A DNA stretch of 7,147 nucleotides, taken from assembly GCA_900543305.1 (NCBI GenBank), contig UQQZ01000105.1, positions 1-7,147 of the forward strand, written 5' to 3'. The position numbers and the translations under genes were made by a program. Below the pieces are notes generated by a model. That model ran no database searches. It worked only from the letters and a program-made list of their open reading frames with translations, and was not told the origin of the DNA. Positions 1 to 7,147 of the stretch are shown one piece after another (position 1 is the stretch's first letter; each line of letters begins with the position of its first letter). The stretch comes from an uncultured Oscillospiraceae bacterium (GTDB lineage: Bacteria > Bacillota > Clostridia > Oscillospirales > Acutalibacteraceae).

Positions 1-319
1 GCCGGTGGCGGCAGCTGCCGTGTCCAATCCCGCAGCGGCTCTGGGCGTAGGCGTAACAGCGGAAGCTCCCAAGCCGGTGGAAGAGGGCACCTTGGTGCTT
101 TCCCCCACGGTGGGTGTGTTCTATTCCGCTCCCTCCCCGGACAGCCGTGCCTTTGTGGAAGTGGGCGACAAGGTGAAGAAGGGTGACACCCTGTGCATCA
201 TCGAGGCCATGAAGCTGATGAACGAGATTCCTGCCGAGGTGGACGGCACCATTGCGGAAATCTGCGTGGGCAACGGCCAGGTGGTGGAGTATAACCAGCC
301 CCTGTTCCGGATTGTGTAA
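1..319 (+). CDS. accB: Biotin carboxyl carrier protein of acetyl-CoA carboxylase (C-terminal part, 5' end outside window)
   Basis: This protein carries the biotin that AccC carboxylates and AccD/AccA use to carboxylate acetyl-CoA, the committed step of fatty-acid synthesis in the cytoplasm. The reading frame is open to the left edge. About 104 residues are visible from the GTG at 5, against roughly 150 for a full AccB, so the true start lies upstream and the GTG is probably internal. The visible part begins with an Ala/Pro-rich flexible linker (residues 1-25 of this stretch). A complete biotinyl domain follows (about 29-104). It has the biotinylation motif EAMKLMN, with the target lysine encoded at 212-214. 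It also has the 'thumb' insertion (FYSAPSPDS, about 39-47), which marks acetyl-CoA carboxylase BCCP rather than other biotinyl domains. It is followed by a 100-nt gap, then fabZ. The family call is very secure; only the N-terminus is unseen. Confidence 0.96.
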   Translation, partial: PVAAAAVSNPAAALGVGVTAEAPKPVEEGTLVLSPTVGVFYSAPSPDSRAFVEVGDKVKKGDTLCIIEAMKLMNEIPAEVDGTIAEICVGNGQVVEYNQPLFRIV

Positions 320-335
320 AAAACGCGAAGCGCGT

Positions 336-385
336 AAAAGTTTTTGATCTTCTCGCCTGGCGGCTGTTGTAGACCGAAAACTTTT
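336..385. repeat. Long imperfect palindrome (stem-loop) in the accB-fabZ gap
   Basis: Positions 336-350 pair with 371-385 to give a 15-bp stem with one A/C mismatch (347/374) and one G-T wobble (345/376). The loop of 20 nt is 351-370. The arms contain AAAAGTTTT and AAAACTTTT. The heptamer ACTTTTT of the right arm (380-386) recurs at 395-401, so the left arm could pair with that copy instead. A smaller CGCG-AAG-CGCG hairpin (324-334) lies just before it. There is no clean T-run directly after the stem, so it is not a standard terminator. It could be an mRNA-processing or attenuation element inside the operon, or a copy of a dispersed small palindromic repeat. The pairing is read directly from the sequence; the function is unknown. 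Confidence 0.6.
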
Positions 386-419
386 TGGCTCGCAACTTTT
401 TAACTTAGGGGGAATCCCA

Positions 420-839
420 ATGAATAAAGAAGAAATCAAAAAGATTCTGCCCCACCGGGAGCCCATGCTGCTGGTGGACGAGGTGGAATTGATCGACGGC
501 GTGGCCCACGGCAAATGCCACATTAAGGGCGACGAGTTCTTTTTGCAGGGCCATTTTCCGGGGAACCCGGTTGTGCCCGGCGTCATCCAGTGCGAGATGA
601 TGGCCCAGTCCGCCTGTGTGCTGCTGGCTCAGGGGGCCTCTGAGGGGTGCACGCCCCTGTTCACCTCCCTGGACAAGGTGAAGTTCCGGGGCCAGGTCAA
701 GCCCGGGGATACCCTGGAGACCGAATGCGAAATCACCCGGCAGCGGGGGAATTTCTACTTTGCCAAGGGCAAGGGCATGGTCAACGGGAAACTGTGTGTC
801 AGCGCGGAGTTTTCCTTTGCGCTGGTGAAATCCGAATAA
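420..839 (+). CDS. fabZ: 3-hydroxyacyl-[acyl-carrier-protein] dehydratase FabZ
   Basis: FabZ removes water from (3R)-3-hydroxyacyl-ACP to give trans-2-enoyl-ACP, the third step of each elongation cycle of type II fatty-acid synthesis in the cytoplasm. At 139 residues it has the normal length for a single hot-dog-fold subunit. The N-terminal PHREPMLLVD (residues 11-20) is a family signature. The catalytic stretch GHFPGNPVVPGV contains the active-site histidine (H45), and the partner glutamate is E59 in QCEMMAQ. The ATG at 420 has a G-rich Shine-Dalgarno site (AGGGGG, 407-412) seven bases upstream. The gene sits between accB and accC, so the dehydratase is made together with the carboxylase that supplies malonyl-CoA. 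FabA, which also isomerises the product, is less likely because the length, the motif set and the acc context all fit FabZ. Confidence 0.97.
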   Translation: MNKEEIKKILPHREPMLLVDEVELIDGVAHGKCHIKGDEFFLQGHFPGNPVVPGVIQCEMMAQSACVLLAQGASEGCTPLFTSLDKVKFRGQVKPGDTLETECEITRQRGNFYFAKGKGMVNGKLCVSAEFSFALVKSE

Positions 840-876
840 GCCGCGCCGGACCCAGTTGCCCCAGCGCGTCTTTTAC

Positions 877-893
877 GGAAAGGATGAAATGAT

Positions 894-896
<3 letters not shown>
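877..896 (+). promoter_or_regulatory. Ribosome binding site and GTG start of accC
   Basis: The purine stretch GGAAAGGA (877-884) lies nine bases before the GTG at 894. That GTG is the only usable in-frame start, because an in-frame TGA occurs at 885-887. Translation from it gives an N-terminus beginning MFTKILIANRG, as expected for biotin carboxylase. Two ATGs (884 and 892) lie in other frames. The one at 884 reads Met-Lys-stop. The one at 892 overlaps the GTG and opens a six-codon frame ending at 912. Confidence 0.85.
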
Positions 897-2216
<1,320 letters not shown>

Positions 2217-2234
2217 GCCTCCCACCGGAGAAAA

Positions 2235-2265
2235 AGAAGGGTGATGGCAAGGTATGAATTTGATG
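2235..2265 (+). promoter_or_regulatory. Translation start region of accD with two possible ATGs
   Basis: Two in-frame ATGs, at 2254 and 2263, could start accD; an in-frame TGA at 2242-2244 excludes anything further upstream. AGAAGGG (2235-2241) is twelve bases before the first ATG, which is rather long. AAGG (2249-2252) is ten bases before the second but nearly touches the first. The choice changes the protein only by the residues MNL. I used 2254. Confidence 0.55.
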
Positions 2266-3111
2266 GGCCTGTTCCGCTCGCCGCAGAATGAGCTGGAAAA
2301 AGGCGGGAAGCCGGTTCCGGAAGAGGATGCTGGCATCCGCACCAGCTGCCCCCATTGTGGGGTGCAGCTGCCCTTGAACGATTTGCAGGATAACCTCCAG
2401 GTGTGTACGGCCTGCGGGTATCATTTCCGCATGGGACCCAGGGACCGGATTGTGTACCTGGCGGATGAGGACAGCTTTCAGGAGCTTTACGGGGACATGA
2501 TGAGCCGGGACCTGCTGGGCTTCCCCGGGTATGACCAGAAGCTGAGAAACGCCAAGCTGGCCTCCCGGGAGAAGGAAGGGGTCATCTGTGGCACGGCCAC
2601 AATCCAGGGGGAACCCTGCGCCCTGTTCTTTATGGATCCCAATTTCATGATGGGCAGCATGGGCACCGTGGTGGGAGAAAAAATCACCCGGCTGTTTGAG
2701 TATGCCACGGAGCACAGCCTGCCGGTGGTGGGCTTTACCGTGTCCGGCGGGGCCCGGATGCAGGAGGGAATTCTCTCCCTGATGCAGATGGCCAAGACAA
2801 GCGCCGCTCTGGGACGTCACAGCGACGGGGGGAACTTCTACCTGACGGTGCTCACCAATCCCACCACGGGAGGGGTTACCGCCAGCTTCGCCATGGACGG
2901 AGACATCATCATGGCGGAACCGGGAGCCACCATCGGATTTGCCGGAGCCCGGGTGATCGAGCAGACCATCCGGAAAAAGCTGCCCCAGGGGTTCCAGACG
3001 GCTGAATTCCTGCTGGAACACGGGTTTGTGGACCTGATTGTGCCCCGTACGGAGCAGAAGGAAACCATTGCGAAGCTTTTGAGACTTCACCGAAAGGGGG
3101 CAGACCTGTGA
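2254..3111 (+). CDS. accD: Acetyl-CoA carboxylase carboxyltransferase subunit beta
   Basis: AccD forms the carboxyltransferase with AccA. It transfers the carboxyl group from carboxybiotin on AccB to acetyl-CoA, producing malonyl-CoA. The N-terminus has the diagnostic four-cysteine zinc ribbon, with cysteines at residues 32, 35, 51 and 54. This separates AccD from propionyl-CoA carboxylase beta chains. The crotonase-like carboxyltransferase fold follows. It includes the oxyanion-hole region SGGARM (164-169) and the conserved stretch [14 protein letters not shown] (204-217), then [18 protein letters not shown] (221-238). The length, 285 residues, is normal for Bacillota. The stop codon overlaps the accA start by four bases (GTGA), so the two subunits of the complex are probably translationally coupled. 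Identification is secure; only the choice between two nearby start codons is open. Confidence 0.97.
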   Translation: MNLMGLFRSPQNELEKGGKPVPEEDAGIRTSCPHCGVQLPLNDLQDNLQVCTACGYHFRMGPRDRIVYLADEDSFQELYGDMMSRDLLGFPGYDQKLRNAKLASREKEGVICGTATIQGEPCALFFMDPNFMMGSMGTVVGEKITRLFEYATEHSLPVVGFTVSGGARMQEGILSLMQMAKTSAALGRHSDGGNFYLTVLTNPTTGGVTASFAMDGDIIMAEPGATIGFAGARVIEQTIRKKLPQGFQTAEFLLEHGFVDLIVPRTEQKETIAKLLRLHRKGADL

Positions 3112-3872
3112 GCGCCTACGAGAAAGTATTGCTGGCCCGAGCCAAGGACCGCCCCACGGGGCTCTCCTATATCCAGAACATCTTCGAAGATTTTGTGGAG
3201 CTTCACGGAGACCGGCGGTTCGCCGATGACCCGGCCATTGTAGGGGGCATCGCCACCTTGAACGGCCGGCCTGTCACCGTGATCGCCATGGAAAAGGGCA
3301 AGGATATGCGGGAGCGGGTGAAGCGGAATTTCGGTTCCTCCAACCCGGAAGGTTATCGGAAAGCCCTGCGGCTCATGGGTCAGGCGGAGAAGTTCCACCG
3401 GCCGGTGGTGTGCTTTGTGGACACGGCCGGAGCCTTTTGCGGTATGGGAGCCGAAGAGCGCGGCCAGGGTCAGGCCATCGCGGAGAACCTGGTGGAAATG
3501 GCCGGCCTGAAGACCCCGGTGATCTCGGTGCTCATCGGGGAAGGAGGCAGCGGCGGAGCGTTGGCCCTGGCGGTGGCGGACCGGGTGTGGATCCTGGAAA
3601 ACGCCGTGTATTCCGTCATTTCCCCGGAGGGCTGCGCCAGCATCCTGTGGAAGGATTCCAAAAAGGTGAAGGACGCCGCTGACTGCCTGCGGCTCACCGC
3701 CCAGGACATGGCGGAACTGGGGGTGGTGGAGCAGGTGTTCCCCGAGGAGAAGGATTTCTCCCTGACCTACCAGCGCATCCGTAAAGAACTGGAACAGACC
3801 TTGCCGGAATTGATGGGTCTGCCGGTGGAGGAGCTGCTCCAGGCCCGTTATCAGCGGTTCCGGAAATTTTAA
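3108..3872 (+). CDS. accA: Acetyl-CoA carboxylase carboxyltransferase subunit alpha
   Basis: AccA is the alpha half of the carboxyltransferase and contributes much of the carboxybiotin-binding surface. The motifs [16 protein letters not shown] (residues 105-120), [10 protein letters not shown] (144-153) and [13 protein letters not shown] (172-184) are characteristic. The start is a GTG at 3108 that overlaps the accD stop. AAAGGGGG (3093-3100) lies seven bases upstream, inside the end of accD. At 254 residues it is a short form. Compared with the E. coli protein (319 residues) it lacks roughly the first 58, which form an N-terminal helical extension, and begins near the conserved segment that leads into [16 protein letters not shown] (34-49). 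Short AccA proteins are known in Bacillota, so this is probably not a truncation. An intrinsic terminator follows, making accA the last gene of the operon. Confidence 0.97.
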   Translation: MSAYEKVLLARAKDRPTGLSYIQNIFEDFVELHGDRRFADDPAIVGGIATLNGRPVTVIAMEKGKDMRERVKRNFGSSNPEGYRKALRLMGQAEKFHRPVVCFVDTAGAFCGMGAEERGQGQAIAENLVEMAGLKTPVISVLIGEGGSGGALALAVADRVWILENAVYSVISPEGCASILWKDSKKVKDAADCLRLTAQDMAELGVVEQVFPEEKDFSLTYQRIRKELEQTLPELMGLPVEELLQARYQRFRKF

Positions 3873-3909
3873 AGAACAGCCGTCCCACGGCGGCCTGTGA
3901 AGAGCAAAG

Positions 3910-3950
3910 AAAGCCCGCTGCAAGCCCTTTTTCCTTGCGGCGGGCTTTTT
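3910..3950 (+). terminator. Rho-independent terminator after accA
   Basis: Positions 3910-3924 pair with 3934-3948 in a 15-bp stem (one G-T wobble, core GCCCGC/GCGGGC) around a nine-base loop. The 3' arm runs into five Ts (3946-3950). It lies 38 bases after the accA stop and closes the fatty-acid operon. The upstream arm begins within an A-rich stretch, so some activity on the opposite strand is possible, but no convergent gene is visible. Confidence 0.9.
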
Positions 3951-3978
3951 GTGACAGAATACCTTCAGGAGGACATCC

Positions 3979-5205
3979 ATGGAACACATTAAAACGCCCA
4001 GTCAGGCATCCTGTCCCGGTGGGAAAGGGACGGGAAGCCCCTGTCCGGTTTACCGGAAATGCGGAGGCTGCCAGCTGCAAAATCTCACCTATTCCCGGCA
4101 GCTTGTGTGGAAGCAGGACCGGTGCCAGAAGTTGTTGGGAAAATTCGGAAAGGTGGAGCCCATTCTGGGAATGGACACCCCCTACCACTACCGGAACAAG
4201 GTCCAGGCGGCTTTTGCCTACGACAAACGGAGGGGCAGGCTCATCTCCGGGGTGTACCAGTCCAGTACCCACCGGATCGTTCCCATCGACGCCTGCCAGA
4301 CCGAGGACGAAACCGCCGACCGGATTATTGTATCCATCCGGAAACTGTTAAAGGACTTTAAGCTCACCGCCTACGATGAAGTCACAGGCCGGGGCTTTTT
4401 GCGCCATGTGCTGGTGAAACGGGGCTTTGCCACCGGGGAAGTGATGGTGGTGCTGGTGACGGGAACCCCCGTGTTCACTGCCAAGAAACACTTTGTGAAG
4501 GCTTTGCTGGAGCTCCATCCGGAGATCACCACCATTTTGCAGAACGTGAACAACCGGTACACCTCCATGGTGTTGGGGGAACGGGAGAAGGTCCTCTACG
4601 GTCCGGGAACCATCACCGACGTGCTGTGCGGGTGCAAATTCCGGATCTCCGCCAAGTCTTTCTATCAGATTAACCCCCTTCAGACGGAGGTCCTCTACAA
4701 CAAGGCCATGGAATTTGCCGGGTTATCCGGCAAGGAAAAGGTGCTGGACGCCTACTGCGGCATTGGTACCATCGGCCTGGTGGCTGCCAAACAGGGCGCC
4801 GGCCAGGTGTTGGGTGTGGAGGTAAACCCGGACGCAGTGAAGGATGCCATCCAAAACGCCCGGGAAAACGGGGTGAAAAACGCTTACTTTACCTGCGGGG
4901 ATGCAGGGGAGTTGTTGGAAGAGGCCGCCCTTCAGGGGGAAAAATGGGACGTGGTGTTTCTAGATCCGCCTCGGGCAGGGGCCAGCCGGGCGTTTTTGAC
5001 CGCCCTTTGTGCCTGCGGTCCCCAGCGGGTGGTGTACATCTCCTGCGATCTGGAGACCCTGGCCCGAGACCTGGGCATCTTGCAGGCCAACCACTACAAG
5101 ATTGAAAAGATCCAGCCCGTGGACATGTTCCCCCACACCCAGCATATCGAGTGCGTGGTGCGGTTGACTAGGGCAAAGGAACCCACAGAAAGAAAGAGGA
5201 AGTGA
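3979..5205 (+). CDS. rlmD: 23S rRNA (uracil-5-)methyltransferase, RlmC/RlmD/TrmA family, without TRAM domain
   Basis: This SAM-dependent enzyme is predicted to make 5-methyluridine in 23S rRNA. Cysteines 22, 28 and 31 (CPVYRKCGGC) plus C106 form the [4Fe-4S] site typical of RlmC and RlmD. The Rossmann methyltransferase domain shows the SAM loop LDAYCGIGTIGL (256-267), the catalytic motif DPPRAG (329-334), the nucleophile C356 in YISCD, and the general base E391 in QHIEC. At 408 residues it starts almost directly with the Fe-S region. The N-terminal TRAM RNA-binding domain of RlmD and of Bacillus RlmCD is absent, so the architecture resembles RlmC. Whether it modifies U747, U1939 or both cannot be decided here, and the symbol is the usual family label. 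The C-terminus is basic (ERKRK). The start has a strong AGGAGG site (3967-3972). No obvious promoter fits between the terminator and the gene. Confidence 0.9.
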   Translation: MEHIKTPSQASCPGGKGTGSPCPVYRKCGGCQLQNLTYSRQLVWKQDRCQKLLGKFGKVEPILGMDTPYHYRNKVQAAFAYDKRRGRLISGVYQSSTHRIVPIDACQTEDETADRIIVSIRKLLKDFKLTAYDEVTGRGFLRHVLVKRGFATGEVMVVLVTGTPVFTAKKHFVKALLELHPEITTILQNVNNRYTSMVLGEREKVLYGPGTITDVLCGCKFRISAKSFYQINPLQTEVLYNKAMEFAGLSGKEKVLDAYCGIGTIGLVAAKQGAGQVLGVEVNPDAVKDAIQNARENGVKNAYFTCGDAGELLEEAALQGEKWDVVFLDPPRAGASRAFLTALCACGPQRVVYISCDLETLARDLGILQANHYKIEKIQPVDMFPHTQHIECVVRLTRAKEPTERKRK

Positions 5206-5209
5206 CACC

Positions 5210-6583
5210 ATGTCCCAAAAAGCGGATCTGACCACCGGGCCCATTACGGCCACCATGCTGCGGTTTGCCCTGCCCATGATTTTGGGCAACCTTTTGCAGC
5301 AGTTTTACAACGTGGCGGATACCTTCATCGTAGGCCAGTTTCTGGGAGCGGGAGCTCTGGCGGCGGTGGGTTCCTCCTACACGTTGATGACCTTTCTCAC
5401 CTCCATTCTGCTGGGGTTGTGCATGGGCAGCGGGGCGGTGTTTTCCATCCGGTTTGGCCAGCGGGATTGGGAAGGCCTGCGCCATCGGATGACCCTTTCC
5501 TTTGTGATGATTGCCGGGTTCACTTTGGTGCTGAATCTGTTGGTGTTTTTGCTCATCGACCCCATGATGGCCCTGCTCTCGGTTCCCGCCGATGTGTACC
5601 CCCTGATGCGCAGTTACCTGTGGGTGGTCTTTTGGGGGATTGGCGGCACGTTCCTGTACAATTACTGCGCGTCTCTGCTGCGGGCAGTGGGCAACTCCGG
5701 TGCGCCGCTGCTGTTTTTGGGGGTGTCCGCGGTGCTGAATATCGTTTTGGACGTGGCCCTGGTGGTGGGGATTCCCTGGGGCGTAGGAGGCGCCGCTTTT
5801 GCCACCTGTTTGTCCCAATGGGTGTCCGGGATGGGACTTTTGTGGTACACCTGGAAAAAGATGCCCCAGCTCCATCCCCAGGCCGGAGATCTCCGTTGGG
5901 AAAAGGCCGGGGTGTTGGAGATCAGCCGGTTTTCCCTTTTGACCTGTGTGCAGCAATCGGTGATGAACTTCGGCATCCTCATGGTCCAGGGACTGGTCAA
6001 TTCCTTTGGCACCACGGTGATGGCCGCCTTTGCCGCCGGGGTGAAGATCGACTCCTTCGCCTATATGCCGGTTCAGGATTTCGGCAACGCTTTCTCCACC
6101 TTTATCGCCCAGAACTACGGGGCCAAACAGACCGATCGCATCCGCAAGGGATTAAAAAGCGCCGTGTTCTGCGCGGTGGCCTTTTCCGTGGCGGTGTCGG
6201 CGCTGGTGTTTGTGTTTGCCCGGCCTCTGCTGATGCTGTTCGTCCAGCCGGGGGAGACGGAGATCCTCCGGGTGGGGGTTCAGTATCTGCGGATCGAAGG
6301 GGCTTTCTACTGGGGCATCGGAGGATTGTTCCTGCTGTACGGCCTTTACCGGGCCATTGAACGTCCCGGAATGTCTCTGGTGCTGACGGTGATCTCGCTG
6401 GGCACCCGGGTGGCCTTGGCCTACGCCCTGGCAGCCATTCCCGCCGTAGGGGTGGTGGGAATCTGGTGGAGCGTGCCCATCGGCTGGATGTTGGCCGACG
6501 GAGTGGGCCTGGTGTATTACCGGAAGATCCAAGGGCAACTGATGAAATTCCGGCAGGATCCTCTGCCCGAAAAAACAGCCTGA
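5210..6583 (+). CDS. MATE family multidrug/cation antiporter
   Basis: This is an inner-membrane exporter of the multidrug and toxic compound extrusion family, which uses a sodium or proton gradient to expel organic molecules. The 457 residues give about twelve hydrophobic segments in two halves, from roughly 14-212 and 236-438, as usual for the family. The first helix region contains LPMILGNLLQQFYNVADT (21-38). D37 sits where NorM-type proteins carry the functional TM1 aspartate. LLRAVGNSGAPLLFLG (156-171) is a recognisable family segment. The start at 5210 is four bases after the methyltransferase stop. Its ribosome site AGAGGA (5195-5200) lies within the end of that gene, so the two are probably cotranscribed. 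The substrate cannot be predicted. The sequence type is the MepA/NorM-like group frequent in Clostridia. There is no clear terminator afterwards. Confidence 0.92.
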   Translation: MSQKADLTTGPITATMLRFALPMILGNLLQQFYNVADTFIVGQFLGAGALAAVGSSYTLMTFLTSILLGLCMGSGAVFSIRFGQRDWEGLRHRMTLSFVMIAGFTLVLNLLVFLLIDPMMALLSVPADVYPLMRSYLWVVFWGIGGTFLYNYCASLLRAVGNSGAPLLFLGVSAVLNIVLDVALVVGIPWGVGGAAFATCLSQWVSGMGLLWYTWKKMPQLHPQAGDLRWEKAGVLEISRFSLLTCVQQSVMNFGILMVQGLVNSFGTTVMAAFAAGVKIDSFAYMPVQDFGNAFSTFIAQNYGAKQTDRIRKGLKSAVFCAVAFSVAVSALVFVFARPLLMLFVQPGETEILRVGVQYLRIEGAFYWGIGGLFLLYGLYRAIERPGMSLVLTVISLGTRVALAYALAAIPAVGVVGIWWSVPIGWMLADGVGLVYYRKIQGQLMKFRQDPLPEKTA

Positions 6584-6601
6584 AGGGAAACGATCTTTTC
6601 C

Positions 6602-6630
6602 TTGTACTTTCCAGGAAAATGTGGCAAAAT
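6602..6630 (+). promoter_or_regulatory. Possible sigma-A-type promoter before the sodium symporter gene
   Basis: TTGTAC (6602-6607) and CAAAAT (6625-6630) are separated by 17 bases and match the -35 and -10 consensus at 3 and 4 of 6 positions. The 88-nt gap is distinctly more AT-rich than the flanking genes. The match is modest, and readthrough from the MATE gene is equally possible. A weak 7-bp hairpin (6596-6602 with 6613-6619) overlaps the -35 site, but no T-run follows, so it is not called a terminator. Confidence 0.3.
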
Positions 6631-6640
6631 AGGGGACGTG

Positions 6641-6660
6641 AATGAAAATAGGGATTCATT
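6641..6660. repeat. Small inverted repeat upstream of the symporter gene
   Basis: AATGAA (6641-6646) and TTCATT (6655-6660) form a perfect 6-bp inverted repeat around eight bases. It lies just downstream of the possible -10 site and ends directly against the ribosome binding site GAGGT (6661-6665). It could be an operator or a hairpin affecting translation, but an inverted repeat of this length can arise by chance in AT-rich DNA. Confidence 0.3.
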
Positions 6661-6671
6661 GAGGTGGGAAA

Positions 6672-7147
6672 ATGGAACGTAAAAGAGGTATGTTTTCAGG
6701 AAAGATCGGTTTCGTGCTGGCCGCGGCAGGGTCCGCCGTTGGCCTGGGGAACATTTGGCGGTTCCCCTATCTGGCAGCCAAGTACGGCGGCGGCATCTTC
6801 TTGCTGGTGTATTTGATTCTGGTGGTGACCCTGGGTTTTGGCCTGATGGTGGCAGAAGTGGCCATTGGCCGGAAAACCCAGCTCAGCGCCGTGGGAGCCT
6901 TTCGAAAGCTGAACCGTAAATTTTCCTTTTTGGGGTATTTGGCGTCGGTGGTGCCCATTATCATTTTTCCCTATTACTGCGTCATCGGCGGCTGGGTGGT
7001 CAAGTACCTGACCGTCTATCTCAGCGGACAGGGAATGGCGGCTGCCAGCGACACCTATTTCTCCGACTACATCGCCAAACCCGTGGAGCCCATTGTGTGG
7101 CTGGCCATCTATGTGGCCATTACGGCGGTGATTGTCTTTTTCGGAGT
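6672..7147 (+). CDS. Sodium-dependent NSS/SNF family transporter (N-terminal part, 3' end outside window)
   Basis: This is a LeuT-fold membrane symporter of the neurotransmitter:sodium symporter family; bacterial members usually import amino acids or related amines with sodium. The 158 codons visible cover about the first third of a protein that normally has 440-500 residues. The family signature GSAVGLGNIWRFPYL (residues 20-34) forms the broken first helix. By position it aligns with LeuT G20-R30, with the sodium-site residues A22, V23 and N27 and the gating arginine R30 conserved. Further hydrophobic helices lie at about 41-63, 88-115 and 140-158. GAFRKLNR (75-82) lies in the loop after helix 2. 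The ATG at 6672 has GAGGT at 6661-6665, six bases away. An in-frame ATG at 6690 has poor spacing. The substrate cannot be inferred. Confidence 0.93.
   Translation, partial: MERKRGMFSGKIGFVLAAAGSAVGLGNIWRFPYLAAKYGGGIFLLVYLILVVTLGFGLMVAEVAIGRKTQLSAVGAFRKLNRKFSFLGYLASVVPIIIFPYYCVIGGWVVKYLTVYLSGQGMAAASDTYFSDYIAKPVEPIVWLAIYVAITAVIVFFG

Noticed and set aside
320..419. Riboswitch, T-box or FapR operator in the accB-fabZ gap
   Set aside because: I saw no conserved riboswitch core, no T-box motif and no FapR-like palindrome. Only the AT-rich stem-loop is supported.
2244..2291. Short out-of-frame ATG frame (15 codons) over the accD start
   Set aside because: Its possible ribosome site is only two bases away, and the peptide has no recognisable features.
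3879..3891. Small 5-bp hairpin just after accA
   Set aside because: Too short and without a T-run; the strong terminator immediately downstream accounts for termination.
5168..5956. A 262-codon minus-strand frame rich in His, Gln and Gly
   Set aside because: This composition arises from reading the reverse complement of codons for hydrophobic residues in the MATE gene. No plausible ribosome site or domain was seen.
5419..6360. A 313-codon + strand frame inside the MATE gene
   Set aside because: It is rich in Arg, Gly and Pro with no hydrophobic helices, as expected for an out-of-frame reading of a GC-rich membrane-protein gene.

Overview
The window looks like chromosomal DNA from a GC-rich member of the Clostridia (Bacillota), most like the Oscillospiraceae/Ruminococcaceae. 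The basis is the gene order accB-fabZ-accC-accD-accA, strong purine-rich Shine-Dalgarno sites, codons ending mostly in G or C (roughly 60% GC by eye), and MATE and 23S rRNA methyltransferase proteins of the type common in these bacteria. This placement is inference; genus and species cannot be read from the window. All six complete genes and both partial genes are on the + strand, and coding density is high.

Positions 1-3872 hold the distal part of a fatty-acid synthesis operon: the C-terminal part of accB (biotin carboxyl carrier protein), fabZ (3-hydroxyacyl-ACP dehydratase), accC (biotin carboxylase), accD and accA (carboxyltransferase beta and alpha). AccC carboxylates the biotin on AccB. 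AccD and AccA then move the carboxyl group to acetyl-CoA, giving malonyl-CoA, the elongation unit for the cycle in which FabZ performs the dehydration step. accD and accA overlap by 4 nt. A strong intrinsic terminator at 3910-3950 closes the operon. The 100-nt accB-fabZ gap is unusually AT-rich and holds a long imperfect palindrome.

Positions 3979-6583 hold two closely spaced genes: a class II 23S rRNA (uracil-5-)methyltransferase with an Fe-S cluster motif and no TRAM domain, then, 4 nt later, a 12-helix MATE-family transporter. An 88-nt gap with a possible promoter and a small inverted repeat leads into the N-terminal 158 codons of a sodium-dependent NSS/SNF (LeuT-fold) transporter, which runs off the end of the window.

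I found no tRNA, rRNA, CRISPR array, insertion sequence, phage gene or defence system. The window is mostly ordinary housekeeping DNA. The observations most worth a second look are the accB-fabZ palindrome, a shortened loop in AccC next to the biotin-binding arginine, and the crowded overlapping start codons of accC.
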